Origin: Halobacteriovoraceae bacterium
GTDB lineage: Bacteria; Bdellovibrionota; Bacteriovoracia; Bacteriovoracales; Bacteriovoracaceae
NCBI GenBank assembly: GCA_018646195.1
Contig: JABGVH010000022.1
Location: 1-40,220, forward strand
Length of the DNA: 40,220 nt
Direction of reading: 5' to 3'
In this document: one piece after another, positions 1-8,021 of the stretch
How positions within the stretch are numbered: the stretch's first letter is position 1
Layout of the letters: the number at the start of each line of letters is the position of its first letter
The notes under the pieces: generated by a model
Seen by the model: only the letters and a program-made list of their open reading frames with translations
Told to the model about the DNA's origin: nothing
Database searches by the model: none
Position numbers and translations under genes: made by a program

Positions 1-184
1 ATAATTTCTTTAGGCCCTGAAATAAGAGTACTGTTGCGAGAAGAGGAATAACTAATCCTTGAATTTGCAATCCTAGGATATCTAAAATCCAATTACTCTT
101 AGATTTTTGAAGTAATTTCTTCCTGCGATCTTTATTAAAGATCGTAAATGCCAATAAATAGCTAAAGACTATTGCTTCAATCAT
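1..184 (-). CDS. Partial membrane protein, possibly sterol desaturase/fatty acid hydroxylase family
   Basis: An open frame runs leftwards from an ATG at 184 off the window edge, giving 61 residues with no stop. It starts with a hydrophobic segment (IVFSYLLAFTIF), then a basic stretch (NKDRRKKLLQKSKSNW), then a second long hydrophobic segment (residues about 38-57), which is typical of a polytopic inner-membrane protein. The start lies 3 nt after the Rieske oxygenase stop, so it is probably the last known member of that operon. A basic stretch with W-x-x-D followed by a glycine/leucine-rich helix reminds me of the N-termini of diiron sterol desaturase/fatty acid hydroxylase proteins. The diagnostic histidine boxes would lie outside the window, so the family is a guess. 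I am fairly sure it is a gene. Confidence 0.6.
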   Translation of the reverse strand, partial: MIEAIVFSYLLAFTIFNKDRRKKLLQKSKSNWILDILGLQIQGLVIPLLATVLLFQGLKKL

Positions 185-187
185 AAA

Positions 188-1231
188 TTAAATCCAAAAT
201 TCTATTTCATGACTCTTATTGGGTAGCTCCCGTGGGTCCCCACCGGCCGCTACTTCATCGCGAATACTTTCAATTAAGACATGTATTATATCTGCTTTAG
301 AGTTACTAAAATCCGAACCATATTTCTGTATTACTTTCATTTGATTATCGAGGACTTCAATATCTTGATCGATAACTGATTGTCCTTGGTAACGAACGAT
401 AGGAGAGGCAAAGAGATTCCAAAAACCGAACTTGAAGGTCAAATCGGTGTAGACATGGGTCTCAGTGTCAGAAACCGGCACGCTATGGGAGGTAATAAAG
501 AATTCCTTCTTTCCAAAGTAATACTCTACGCTGGTAACATTTGGCGCATGGAAGTAGTCGTGATGAGTAATTTCTCCACCACTTGGATTTAGAAACCAGG
601 AAAACCAACCTACATTTGTGGTCTCGTTGCGGTAGTCTATTTTTACGGTTGGGCCAACTCTCTCGACAATTGCTTTGAATTTCTTATTTTCGCTCGACCT
701 AAATATTCCGTCGTGAACAAAGACGGTATGGGGAACATCGATATAGTTTTCTGCGCAATTAGTAACATTATTTTTGAAGACATTGAATAGGCGCACTGTC
801 TTAAAGCCCTTCTCTTTGTAGTGAGGCATGGCAAAGGGTGAGGCATCATAATTAGAGTTTTTCTCTAAGCGGACATAGATGAAGTCATCTTGCTCAATAG
901 TGTCGTAACTTATTGCCTTTCTCGAGGAAAGTACCTTATTCTCAGGCCCCTCTGAAGGAATTCTGACTACCGTGCCCTCTGAGTTAAAAGTCCAGCCATG
1001 GTAGGGACATTCCAAACAGCCGTTTTTAACCTTACCCTTGGAGAGCTGGAAATTGCGATGGATACAACGGTCTTGAAAGGCAACCGCCCGGCCTTTTTCG
1101 TCTCGGTAGAGCACTACCCACTCATTTAAAATAGTCCGAGCGATTGGCTGTTTGCCCAAGTCCTTAGACTCACAGGCTATGTACCAAAAACGACGGTGGT
1201 GAACCGAACTATTTTTTACCAACGAATTCAA
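188..1231 (-). CDS. Rieske 2Fe-2S non-heme iron oxygenase (alpha-subunit type)
   Basis: The 347-residue protein carries an N-terminal Rieske domain with C56-x-H58 and C75-x2-H78, which ligate the 2Fe-2S cluster. The catalytic domain has the mononuclear iron motif D165-x2-H168-x4-H173 (ENYIDVPHTVFVH), as in Rieske oxygenases of the pheophorbide a oxygenase/KshA kind. Such enzymes hydroxylate, desaturate or demethylate a substrate using O2 and electrons from a reductase or ferredoxin. The ferredoxin encoded just upstream is the obvious donor. I chose the TTG at 1231, preceded by AAAGGAG at 9 nt; no ATG lies before the conserved RRFW. The gene overlaps the ferredoxin by 23 nt. The substrate cannot be read from the sequence. 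Confidence 0.9.
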   Translation of the reverse strand: MNSLVKNSSVHHRRFWYIACESKDLGKQPIARTILNEWVVLYRDEKGRAVAFQDRCIHRNFQLSKGKVKNGCLECPYHGWTFNSEGTVVRIPSEGPENKVLSSRKAISYDTIEQDDFIYVRLEKNSNYDASPFAMPHYKEKGFKTVRLFNVFKNNVTNCAENYIDVPHTVFVHDGIFRSSENKKFKAIVERVGPTVKIDYRNETTNVGWFSWFLNPSGGEITHHDYFHAPNVTSVEYYFGKKEFFITSHSVPVSDTETHVYTDLTFKFGFWNLFASPIVRYQGQSVIDQDIEVLDNQMKVIQKYGSDFSNSKADIIHVLIESIRDEVAAGGDPRELPNKSHEIEFWI

Positions 1232-1511
1232 TTTCTAAATCTCCTTTAGGGTAGAGCTGGCAGCCAAGGCGAACGGCGGTTGGGTCATCAACCATTACTA
1301 GAACAACTTCTTCATCTGCAGCGCTCATTTTATCCAGCTGCTCAATTCCACTATGTATTTTTACAACGCAGGCACCACAAACACCTGTTCGGCAGCCAAA
1401 TAGGACTGGCGAATTTGAAGAGTTTAAAGATTCCGATAAATTTTGCTCACAAGCAACCTCGACTGGGGCGTGCTGGGAGTTAACAAAAGTAATTTTTGAA
1501 TTAGCGGCCAA
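1209..1511 (-). CDS. Plant-type 2Fe-2S ferredoxin
   Basis: This 100-residue protein has the plant-type ferredoxin ligand pattern C40-x4-C45-x2-C48 with the fourth ligand at C84 (RLGCQLYP). It is a small soluble one-electron carrier without a fused reductase domain. It lies between a diiron oxygenase and a Rieske oxygenase in one transcription unit, so it probably feeds electrons to one or both. No ferredoxin reductase is visible in the window. The best start is the TTG at 1511, which overlaps the upstream stop by 11 nt and has GAGG 6 nt before it. No ATG precedes the conserved KITFV strand. Confidence 0.88.
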   Translation of the reverse strand: MAANSKITFVNSQHAPVEVACEQNLSESLNSSNSPVLFGCRTGVCGACVVKIHSGIEQLDKMSAADEEVVLVMVDDPTAVRLGCQLYPKGDLEIEFVGKK

Positions 1512-2682
1512 TTTTAGCCTCGAATCTTTTAAGCGCTTGAGAATTAATGCTTAGGTATTTTTGAATACTAAAATTTTTCATAGGTTGTATCTCTCGGTTG
1601 CTCTTCCAGATATGGGGCAGTCCTTGCAAGTAAAGCTCATAGGAGTCAATGGCCACCTGGTGAGTTTCAGCTGCTATGTGGAGGGCATTGTTTTCACGGG
1701 TATAACACTTCCTAAGCATCATTAGAGCTTCACTATGGGAGTATTCAAAATAGGGACTTTTTAGAATTTTATAAATTATCGGAAAAAGAGCGGGTTCATA
1801 CCAGAAGAGTCCGTTTACAGTCAGACTAAAGTGGGAGTGGTCTACTAAGCTACCTCGAACTCCAAGGTTGGCGACTGTAGACTCAAATTTTGAAGGCGCT
1901 CTCAAAGAGTTGATAATATCATGTCCAATAATTTGGGAGGAATTGAAATGATAAGACTCGTCTAGGAAGTGGTGATAGCTAACCTTGGCAGGGATTGGAC
2001 TATTGTCTGTTTTTCCGAATTCACTTAGCTGGTGTTGAACGATCTTGCCATTTAGTGTCCGGAGTCCCCTTACGGTAAAGTACTGTGAGGCAATAAAGGC
2101 ATTGCTTGAAGAGAGAAGAGCAAAAGTTCTGAGCTGAAATTTTTTCCATTGTTCTTTAAAGTAATTGGTATCCTGGAAAATCATCGTTTCCGAGGCCCAA
2201 TTTTTCATTGAATAAGTAAAAAGCCGTTCGCCGAATAATTTTTCTTCTACCTGTTCTGCAATAACTTTAAAGCAGTGGGTATGCGCCCGTTCTTGCGCTG
2301 ACTCGAGGTCTAAGGTGTCGCATACTGAACGAAAGTCCTCCAGTGAATAAAGACCGGCGGCTGACGTTTGATTAAAAAAGATTGTGGCGATTTCGGCTGA
2401 GATAATTTGTGAGTAGTAGGCCACCCAGTAAAGATGATTTAAAAGTTTTCGTTGATCGGGGGAGGAGGCATCCCAAAGAGGGGTGCCATACATAAGACTA
2501 TATTTTTCTGGATTCCAAAGTTGGTGGTTACACTGCTCGTACTTGAAATCCAAGGCCAGCTGATCGAGGATTTGGGTATTGTCTTGTTCTTTATTACGGC
2601 GATAGTTGATTTCTATACGCTTGGAAGTGCGAGTATCGTTTAATAAACTCTTTTCCTCTCTCTGTCCTAGCGCTGTATTCAT
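1501..2682 (-). CDS. AurF-like diiron oxygenase
   Basis: This 393-residue, mostly helical protein shows the ligand set of AurF/CmlI-type ferritin-like diiron oxygenases: E97 (SAEIAT), E131-x2-H134 (QERAHTHC) and H238-x3-E242-x2-H245 (HFLDESYH). Known members oxidise aryl amines to nitro compounds, but many relatives hydroxylate other substrates. It is the first gene of the redox cluster (diiron oxygenase, ferredoxin, Rieske oxygenase, membrane protein). The ATG at 2682 is preceded by GAGAGGGA. The family call rests on motif spacing only, with no overall alignment, so the exact subfamily is uncertain. The chemistry is inferred to be O2-dependent and coupled to the neighbouring ferredoxin. Confidence 0.75.
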   Translation of the reverse strand: MNTALGQREEKSLLNDTRTSKRIEINYRRNKEQDNTQILDQLALDFKYEQCNHQLWNPEKYSLMYGTPLWDASSPDQRKLLNHLYWVAYYSQIISAEIATIFFNQTSAAGLYSLEDFRSVCDTLDLESAQERAHTHCFKVIAEQVEEKLFGERLFTYSMKNWASETMIFQDTNYFKEQWKKFQLRTFALLSSSNAFIASQYFTVRGLRTLNGKIVQHQLSEFGKTDNSPIPAKVSYHHFLDESYHFNSSQIIGHDIINSLRAPSKFESTVANLGVRGSLVDHSHFSLTVNGLFWYEPALFPIIYKILKSPYFEYSHSEALMMLRKCYTRENNALHIAAETHQVAIDSYELYLQGLPHIWKSNREIQPMKNFSIQKYLSINSQALKRFEAKIGR

Positions 2683-2704
2683 AGAATTCCCTCTCTATAG
2701 TGCC

Positions 2705-2717
2705 TTTCTGACAGAAA
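2705..2717. promoter_or_regulatory. 13-bp dyad upstream of the oxygenase cluster
   Basis: TTTCTG-A-CAGAAA is a perfect 6-bp inverted repeat around one base, 23-35 bp before the start codon of the diiron oxygenase gene. The half-site GACAGAAA (2710-2717) recurs as a direct copy at 2747-2754. This could be an operator for the cluster. No regulator gene is adjacent, and short AT-rich dyads can arise by chance. Confidence 0.35.
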
Positions 2718-2884
2718 TCTTACCCCATAAATCAGAGCTCTTACAGGACAGAAAGACTAAGAAAATATATCTGGAGCAAAAGGCTCGGGAATAACGTCAA
2801 TTCAGGTCCTTACCTGCCAGCAGTGGGGATAAATTGCACACTTGGTAGGAAATTCTGTCCGCTTCCAGTCAACTAAGCCCAGAG

Positions 2885-2893
2885 TGCTATAAT
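2885..2893 (+). promoter_or_regulatory. Extended -10 promoter of the SelO-like gene (probably leaderless)
   Basis: TGCTATAAT is a TGn-extended consensus -10 box ending 7 nt before the GTG at 2901. Initiation usually falls 6-9 nt after the box, so transcription would begin at or within a base or two of the start codon. No Shine-Dalgarno sequence lies between. No good -35 is visible, which is acceptable for an extended -10 promoter. Confidence 0.55.
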
Positions 2894-2900
2894 TTTTAGT

Positions 2901-4733
2901 GTGACTGCGAAAAAAGCAAAAATTAAACAGACCTATAAAAGCCAAACTTATCCAAAGTTTAAGACTGTTAATGGCAACCATCCACTTAAAGCGATTGGCG
3001 ACGATTATTCAGTTGAGTACAAAGTGAGGAAACGCCACGGGGGAAAAGTCGCGGCATTTAACTTTGATCTGGCCAAGGAAATTGGTCTGATCCCTCAAGG
3101 GCATCCTAATCAGATGAACCCAGACTTAGAGGCCTCAATACTAGATACCTTCGCCATTATCATCATCAATGAATTTGATCAGATGAATAACCGCAAATTT
3201 CCAGAAGAAGATATTAAAAAGCACACCTATATGGCGACTCGCTACCTCCAATTACAGCATCCGACAAAACTTGGGAAGACTTCCGGTGATGGCAGGAGTA
3301 TTTGGAATGGCCAAGTCAAACATAAGGGAAGATCTTGGGATATAAGCAGTTGTGGAACCGGGGCAACTAGATTGAGCCCGGCAACTCATACTAAGAACAA
3401 ATTTTTTGAATCTGGAGACCCGACTATTTCTTATGGATGTGGCTATAGCGAAATTGATGAGGGAATGGCAGCGCTCTTTTTTAGTGAAATTCTTCATGCT
3501 AATAATGTGGGCACAGAGAGAGTGCTTGGACTGATTGAATTTGAGAAAGGGTATTCAGTTAATATCCGAGTTCATGAAAACCTGATGAGACCTTCTCATA
3601 TCTTTAATCATTTAAAACAAGGCAACTACGACACCTTAAGTTCGCTAGTCAGCCACTATATCGATACGCAAGAAAAAAATAAAACTTGGTCAAAGGTTCC
3701 AAAAAAGGAAACGGATAGACTTGATTTCTTTCTTGATAGACAGTCCGAAGTCTTTGCTAAAATGGCCGCGGATTTTGAAGACGAGTATATTTTCTGCTGG
3801 CTCGATTGGGATGGCGATAATATTTTAATGGACGGTAGTATTATAGATTACGGTTCGGTAAGACAATTTGGCCTCTATCACTCAGAGTATCGTTATGACG
3901 ATGTCGAGCGTTTCTCTACTTCTATTATCGAACAGAAAAGTAAGGCCAGGTATATTGTCCAGACTTTTGCCCAAATAGTAGATTATTTGAAATCGAAGGA
4001 AAAGAAAACCATTAAGGAATTTACTAATGACAAATGCCTGAAAAATTTCGATGAGAAATTTATTCAATATAAAGATGAAAAAATTCTCTATAAAGTCGGA
4101 TTTTCAAAAAAGCATAGTGATTTTTTATTGAAAAAAGATCTCAAATTGGTCCAGAAATTTAGAAAAGCATTTAGTTATTTTGAGATGGCAAAGTCAAAGA
4201 AAGGCGTTGAGAAAGTCGCCGATGGAATCAACCGCTCAGCAATTTTTTGTATGAGGGATATTCTAAGAGAGCTTCCACAACTGTATCTCACGCGCAATGA
4301 GTTTATTACGCAAGACGAGTTTATAGAAATTATTAAATCGAACTACGCCACTAAAAAAGACCTTGAAGACACTGCTTATCGTAAAAAACAGCTCTCGGAT
4401 TTTCAAAAATATTATTGGGAGTTAGTTCGAAAAACAGCTAAGGGAATGAGACAATCAGAAAGCAAAGTATTATTGGATGTTTCTATTAGATCGTCGATTG
4501 TTAATAAGTACGATAGAGTAACAGGGGATTCGATTACAACTATTGTTGATAGACTAATGAAAAAAAGACCCAAGATTAATTCGGAAGAATTATATGAAAT
4601 AATGAAAGAATTTACCCAATTTCAAACTCTCGACCCTGATCAGGATCGAAGCACAAGTAGTGAAGAGCGAAGACCTTCAAAATTTATGACAGGAATGTTT
4701 AAGATTGTCAGAGAATATAGAGAGGGGCTGTGA
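2901..4733 (+). CDS. Divergent SelO-like (UPF0061) pseudokinase-fold protein
   Basis: The 610-residue protein keeps the order of SelO motifs: a DGRSIWNGQ-like segment (130-138), a glycine-rich WDISSCGTGATRLSP segment (146-160), FFSEILHANNVGTERVL (193-209), a catalytic-loop-like DWDGDN (302-307) and the metal-binding DYG (316-318). SelO proteins transfer AMP from ATP to protein Ser, Thr or Tyr. In canonical SelO the glycine-rich segment reads like LKGAG; here the lysine position appears to be C151, so activity may differ. A helical C-terminal region of about 250 residues has no motif I recognise. The GTG at 2901 is the only reasonable start, since the next Met is at residue 72. It is coupled to the following peptidase by a GTGA overlap. 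Confidence 0.65.
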   Translation: MTAKKAKIKQTYKSQTYPKFKTVNGNHPLKAIGDDYSVEYKVRKRHGGKVAAFNFDLAKEIGLIPQGHPNQMNPDLEASILDTFAIIIINEFDQMNNRKFPEEDIKKHTYMATRYLQLQHPTKLGKTSGDGRSIWNGQVKHKGRSWDISSCGTGATRLSPATHTKNKFFESGDPTISYGCGYSEIDEGMAALFFSEILHANNVGTERVLGLIEFEKGYSVNIRVHENLMRPSHIFNHLKQGNYDTLSSLVSHYIDTQEKNKTWSKVPKKETDRLDFFLDRQSEVFAKMAADFEDEYIFCWLDWDGDNILMDGSIIDYGSVRQFGLYHSEYRYDDVERFSTSIIEQKSKARYIVQTFAQIVDYLKSKEKKTIKEFTNDKCLKNFDEKFIQYKDEKILYKVGFSKKHSDFLLKKDLKLVQKFRKAFSYFEMAKSKKGVEKVADGINRSAIFCMRDILRELPQLYLTRNEFITQDEFIEIIKSNYATKKDLEDTAYRKKQLSDFQKYYWELVRKTAKGMRQSESKVLLDVSIRSSIVNKYDRVTGDSITTIVDRLMKKRPKINSEELYEIMKEFTQFQTLDPDQDRSTSSEERRPSKFMTGMFKIVREYREGL

Positions 4734-5404
4734 ATTTAGTTTTCTATGGTGGGGGAGACGATAATGACAATAGTGAATTAAATAGTGAATGTCTTAAATT
4801 AGTTAATAAAAAATCCCCAAGAATCACCTACATACCTTCCTGTTCCTACGATTCAGAATGGCACTTCAAAAAATTTGTCGATCATTTTCAAAAGCATAAA
4901 GTAACCCAATTTATTCATTTCCCTATAGATGTTCCATTTGACAAAATTCTGCTATCAGAAGTTTTGAAGTCGGACCTAATCCATCTCTCAGGTGGAAATA
5001 CTTACTATTTTTTAAAACATTTAAGAAAAAGTGGGATGGCGAAGCTGCTGAAGGAATTTGTAAAGAGGGGAGGAGTCCTCACTGGTTTATCGGCGGGTGG
5101 GATAATTATGACTCCAATTATTACTACTGCTAGTTTTCCCGCCTGGGACCGAGATGAAAATGAAGAGAAAATTAAGAATCACAAATCTTTAGACCTGGTG
5201 AGTTTTGAGTTTTTTCCCCATTATGTAAATTCCCGTCGCTATGATCAGGTCTTGGTTAATTACTCAAAGAAGTCTAAGCGGCCGGTCTATGCCACTCCTG
5301 ATGGTAGTGGAATCATTTTGAAAGAAGATGAAATAACCTTTTTTGGCAAAAATTATGCATTTTACAAGGGAAAGAAATTCATTCTTTCTCAACACTTAAC
5401 ATAA
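4730..5404 (+). CDS. Peptidase S51 family protein (PepE/cyanophycinase-like)
   Basis: This 224-residue protein has the S51 nucleophile elbow GLSAGG with Ser121, preceded by the strand-turn IHLSGGNTYYF. Both are hallmarks of dipeptidase E (Asp-X dipeptidase) and cyanophycinase relatives in the class I glutamine amidotransferase fold. It has no signal peptide, so it should be cytoplasmic. The GTG start overlaps the SelO-like stop as GTGA, implying translational coupling, with AGAGGGG just upstream. The length fits PepE (about 230 residues). The substrate is unknown; an Asp-specific dipeptidase is the default reading. Its 3' end overlaps the convergent glycosyltransferase gene by 9 nt. Confidence 0.8.
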   Translation: MNLVFYGGGDDNDNSELNSECLKLVNKKSPRITYIPSCSYDSEWHFKKFVDHFQKHKVTQFIHFPIDVPFDKILLSEVLKSDLIHLSGGNTYYFLKHLRKSGMAKLLKEFVKRGGVLTGLSAGGIIMTPIITTASFPAWDRDENEEKIKNHKSLDLVSFEFFPHYVNSRRYDQVLVNYSKKSKRPVYATPDGSGIILKEDEITFFGKNYAFYKGKKFILSQHLT

Positions 5405-6553
5405 AATTTCATAGTCGCTCTCAAGAGCGTCAGTCATCTGTTTTATAGAGTAATTGCTCTCTATTATCTTGCAGGCGTTCTCTTTTATCGGGTCTATTAG
5501 GTTTTGCTCACGGGACTTAGCAAAAGTTTCTAAGAGTACTGGAATTAGCGATTCAGTGGCATTAGAGCTGGTAGAGTCGAAAGAAAAGCCAGTCTCTCTA
5601 TTTTTTAGGATATCGGTGACGCCCCCAACATTTGAACCAATAACGAGACAGCGATTTTTCATGGCCTCGGCGACCACCAACCCAAATGGTTCGGGGATGG
5701 TTGAAGTGTGAACAAATATATCACAGGCATGGTAGTAGTTTTGAATATTTTTTTGGTGACCGAGAAAGAGCACTTTATCTTCGGCCTTATTTTCTCTTAC
5801 TAAGTCGAAGAGTTTTTTTGCAAAGGCTTTATCGCGATCAGTTTGGGCGGAACCTATAATAACCAACTTGGCCTTATTGCAGAAGTCAGAGTCTTTTTGG
5901 GAAGCCGCCAAGAAGGCATTGATTAGGTTGTCTTGACCTTTCCATGAGCATAGTCGCCCGGCGCTTAGGAATAGCTTCTGCTCGCTAAAAGTCCTTAGCT
6001 CAGAAGAGATTTTTTCTACTTCAGTATCAGAGGCCTTGTTCTCTAAAATTCCATAATTTATAAATTTGTGTTTAGAGGTATTCCTGCTCGATAGGCTCAT
6101 CTTAAGGTGTTCAGACTCTAGGTATTTTGAGTTAAAATAAATCCGATCGACGTGAAAAAGATTGGCCAGCTTATCCAGAGTGCCACCAACTGGGCCGTGT
6201 TGAAACCATATTCTTTTTATGGGAGAGAAGAGGGTCGCGAAACAGGCCATTAAATGGGCATAGGGCATAGTTGAATGAACGATATTAAAAGCACCGTCAT
6301 TGATAAAAACTCTTAGATAGAGAATTGCCTTGAGTAGCTTGCCTAAATTCCGCATCCGGAAGGTGAAAGGTAGGACATGGGTTTCGATACCCAGCCTATT
6401 ACATTCGTCTACTGCTTCTCCATCTGTGAAGAAGAAGACCGTTAGCCTGATCTTACTCGACTCGGAATGCCCTCTGGCGGCGTTACATACGAAACGTTCC
6501 GCGCCACCCATATAACCGTTGGGGCAAATGTATAAAACTTTTAGTTTTGACAT
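5396..6553 (-). CDS. Family 4 glycosyltransferase (GT-B fold)
   Basis: The 385-residue protein starts with a Rossmann-like strand and the GGAER motif typical of GT4 enzymes. It has the sugar-nucleotide-binding EX7E motif (E288 and E296 in EPFGLVVAEA), followed by GGVTDIL. GT4 enzymes transfer a sugar from an NDP-sugar to a lipid-linked or polysaccharide acceptor, usually at the cytoplasmic face of the inner membrane during LPS, capsule or exopolysaccharide synthesis. The acceptor is not readable. The ATG at 6553 is directly preceded by an 8-bp inverted repeat, with only a weak AGAAG as ribosome-binding site inside it. The next gene upstream on this strand is the histidine kinase, 47 nt away. 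Confidence 0.88.
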   Translation of the reverse strand: MSKLKVLYICPNGYMGGAERFVCNAARGHSESSKIRLTVFFFTDGEAVDECNRLGIETHVLPFTFRMRNLGKLLKAILYLRVFINDGAFNIVHSTMPYAHLMACFATLFSPIKRIWFQHGPVGGTLDKLANLFHVDRIYFNSKYLESEHLKMSLSSRNTSKHKFINYGILENKASDTEVEKISSELRTFSEQKLFLSAGRLCSWKGQDNLINAFLAASQKDSDFCNKAKLVIIGSAQTDRDKAFAKKLFDLVRENKAEDKVLFLGHQKNIQNYYHACDIFVHTSTIPEPFGLVVAEAMKNRCLVIGSNVGGVTDILKNRETGFSFDSTSSNATESLIPVLLETFAKSREQNLIDPIKENACKIIESNYSIKQMTDALESDYEILC

Positions 6554-6576
6554 ATTAGCTTCTATTTTAAGCTAAT
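6554..6576 (-). promoter_or_regulatory. 8-bp perfect inverted repeat abutting a start codon
   Basis: ATTAGCTT (6554-6561) and AAGCTAAT (6569-6576) flank a 7-nt loop. In the minus-strand RNA this hairpin would end immediately before the AUG of the glycosyltransferase and would hold its only weak ribosome-binding sequence. It could be a translation-control hairpin, a protein operator, or a weak terminator of the upstream kinase gene; no U-tract follows, so a terminator is the least likely. Confidence 0.5.
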
Positions 6577-6600
6577 TTGAGAGTCTTTGGAAGGTTGTTC

Positions 6601-7980
6601 TTAGGCAGCTATTTTTGGAGTAAAAGTGTAGGCCTTATCAGGCTTGAGAGAGATTAGAAAGCAGGTATGGCCTTGGTACTCTTGGTAAATCAGAGTTCCC
6701 TTATTTTGCTCAACAAAGGCACGGCTAATTCCCATGCCTAATCCGGTTCCTTCTCCAGCTTCTTTAGTGGTAAAGAAATTATCGAATAATTTTTCTGCGA
6801 TATCTTTTGGAATACCTTCTCCACTATCAATAATCCTTAGCTCGACTAATCCTTCTTGATTAACTGAAGAATTGATTTCAATCCACTTTTCTTCTAAGTC
6901 AGTAGTGGCATGCATGGAATTGGTCAAGAGATTGAGTAATACCTGTGAGATCTGTACGCCATTGGCAAAGACAGTAGCGTCCTCTTGAAGGTTGATTTTA
7001 ATTTCTACCCCTAGGGTATTGGCCTTATCGCGGCATAACGAGTGGGCATCTTGGATAATTTCTTTAAGTTTAGTAACCTTCATATTCTGTTTTGTTTCAG
7101 AACGGGAAATTCTTGTTAAGGCCTTTGTTACCTCAGTTAATCTTCCGGTGGCCGATATTCCTCTCTCGACGAATTTAAGAATCTCGTCTTCCTTAATACT
7201 TCCTTTTTGAACTTTCTTAAGAAGCAGCTTGAGAGAACTTTCGACAATCATGGTAATATTTTTTACTTCATGTCCTATAGAGGCTGAGAGGGTTCCCATT
7301 TCGGCCAATTGAGAGGCTTCCATGCTGGCCTTTTCGGCCTTTATTTTATCTTCAAATTCTGTTCCTAATGCTTTGATTGCCGGCTCAAATACAAGGGTGA
7401 TTTCATAGAGCAGGGTAATCAAAATACAGCTGACCAGAATAAGACCAAAAATTTGCAGGTTATCGAGGCTCTGCTCGACCTGTTTAGTGTACCTGCTTTT
7501 AATTTCATTGAGGTTGCTAAGAAATTGTTCATTATGGTTTTTATTTTCTAAATAATGTTTAATATTTTTACTAGCGTCTTCTTTAAGACAGGTTGCATCT
7601 GCGATACAATTGAAGACTAACGTCAGCCCGGAAAAATCTTTATCTGAAACATTGTAAAGAACTGTCAGTTCAGAGGAGTTTAGCTGACTATTTTTAAGTT
7701 CACTGTAATCCAACTTAAATTGTTCAAGGTTTAAAAGAAATTCTTCTCGCACTTTTTTGAAGGATTGAGGACTAAATTTTGCTCTATAGGTCAACTGGAT
7801 TAGCTTTTGAGAAGTCAGCTCTAACTTCTGGGCCTTCGTTTTTAGGTCGGTCCAATCACTCTGTTTCGAGAGTTGCCAATTTACCAAGACCTGGCCTAGG
7901 GCACTTAAAAGCAGCACGATTCCAATTGCTAATTTGTAATGAGATTTGAATTTAGAAATTGTGGGGGCTACTTTATCCAT
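6601..7980 (-). CDS. Membrane sensor histidine kinase
   Basis: The 459-residue protein has a first membrane helix (about 17-35), a periplasmic sensor region of about 140 residues and a second helix (about 175-198). A coiled linker leads to the H-box SIGHEVKN, with phospho-acceptor His237. The ATPase domain has an N-box (NLLTNSMHAT), G1 (DSGEGIP) and G2 (GTGLGMGIS). It should autophosphorylate and pass phosphate to a response regulator, but no receiver-domain gene lies in the window. The H-box with Glu-Val-Lys-Asn resembles the HisKA group of NtrB/ZraS-like kinases. The periplasmic domain contains two cysteines (about 125 and 131) that could form a disulfide. The signal sensed is unknown. Confidence 0.93.
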   Translation of the reverse strand: MDKVAPTISKFKSHYKLAIGIVLLLSALGQVLVNWQLSKQSDWTDLKTKAQKLELTSQKLIQLTYRAKFSPQSFKKVREEFLLNLEQFKLDYSELKNSQLNSSELTVLYNVSDKDFSGLTLVFNCIADATCLKEDASKNIKHYLENKNHNEQFLSNLNEIKSRYTKQVEQSLDNLQIFGLILVSCILITLLYEITLVFEPAIKALGTEFEDKIKAEKASMEASQLAEMGTLSASIGHEVKNITMIVESSLKLLLKKVQKGSIKEDEILKFVERGISATGRLTEVTKALTRISRSETKQNMKVTKLKEIIQDAHSLCRDKANTLGVEIKINLQEDATVFANGVQISQVLLNLLTNSMHATTDLEEKWIEINSSVNQEGLVELRIIDSGEGIPKDIAEKLFDNFFTTKEAGEGTGLGMGISRAFVEQNKGTLIYQEYQGHTCFLISLKPDKAYTFTPKIAA

Positions 7981-8021
7981 TGATTTCTTATCGGTATTTT
8001 TCGGATAAAAAATAAATATTT

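Noticed and set aside
2803-2816. CAGGT-CCTT-ACCTG hairpin upstream of the SelO-like gene as a terminator or riboswitch
   Set aside because: Only 5 bp of stem, no T-run, and it lies upstream of the predicted transcription start.
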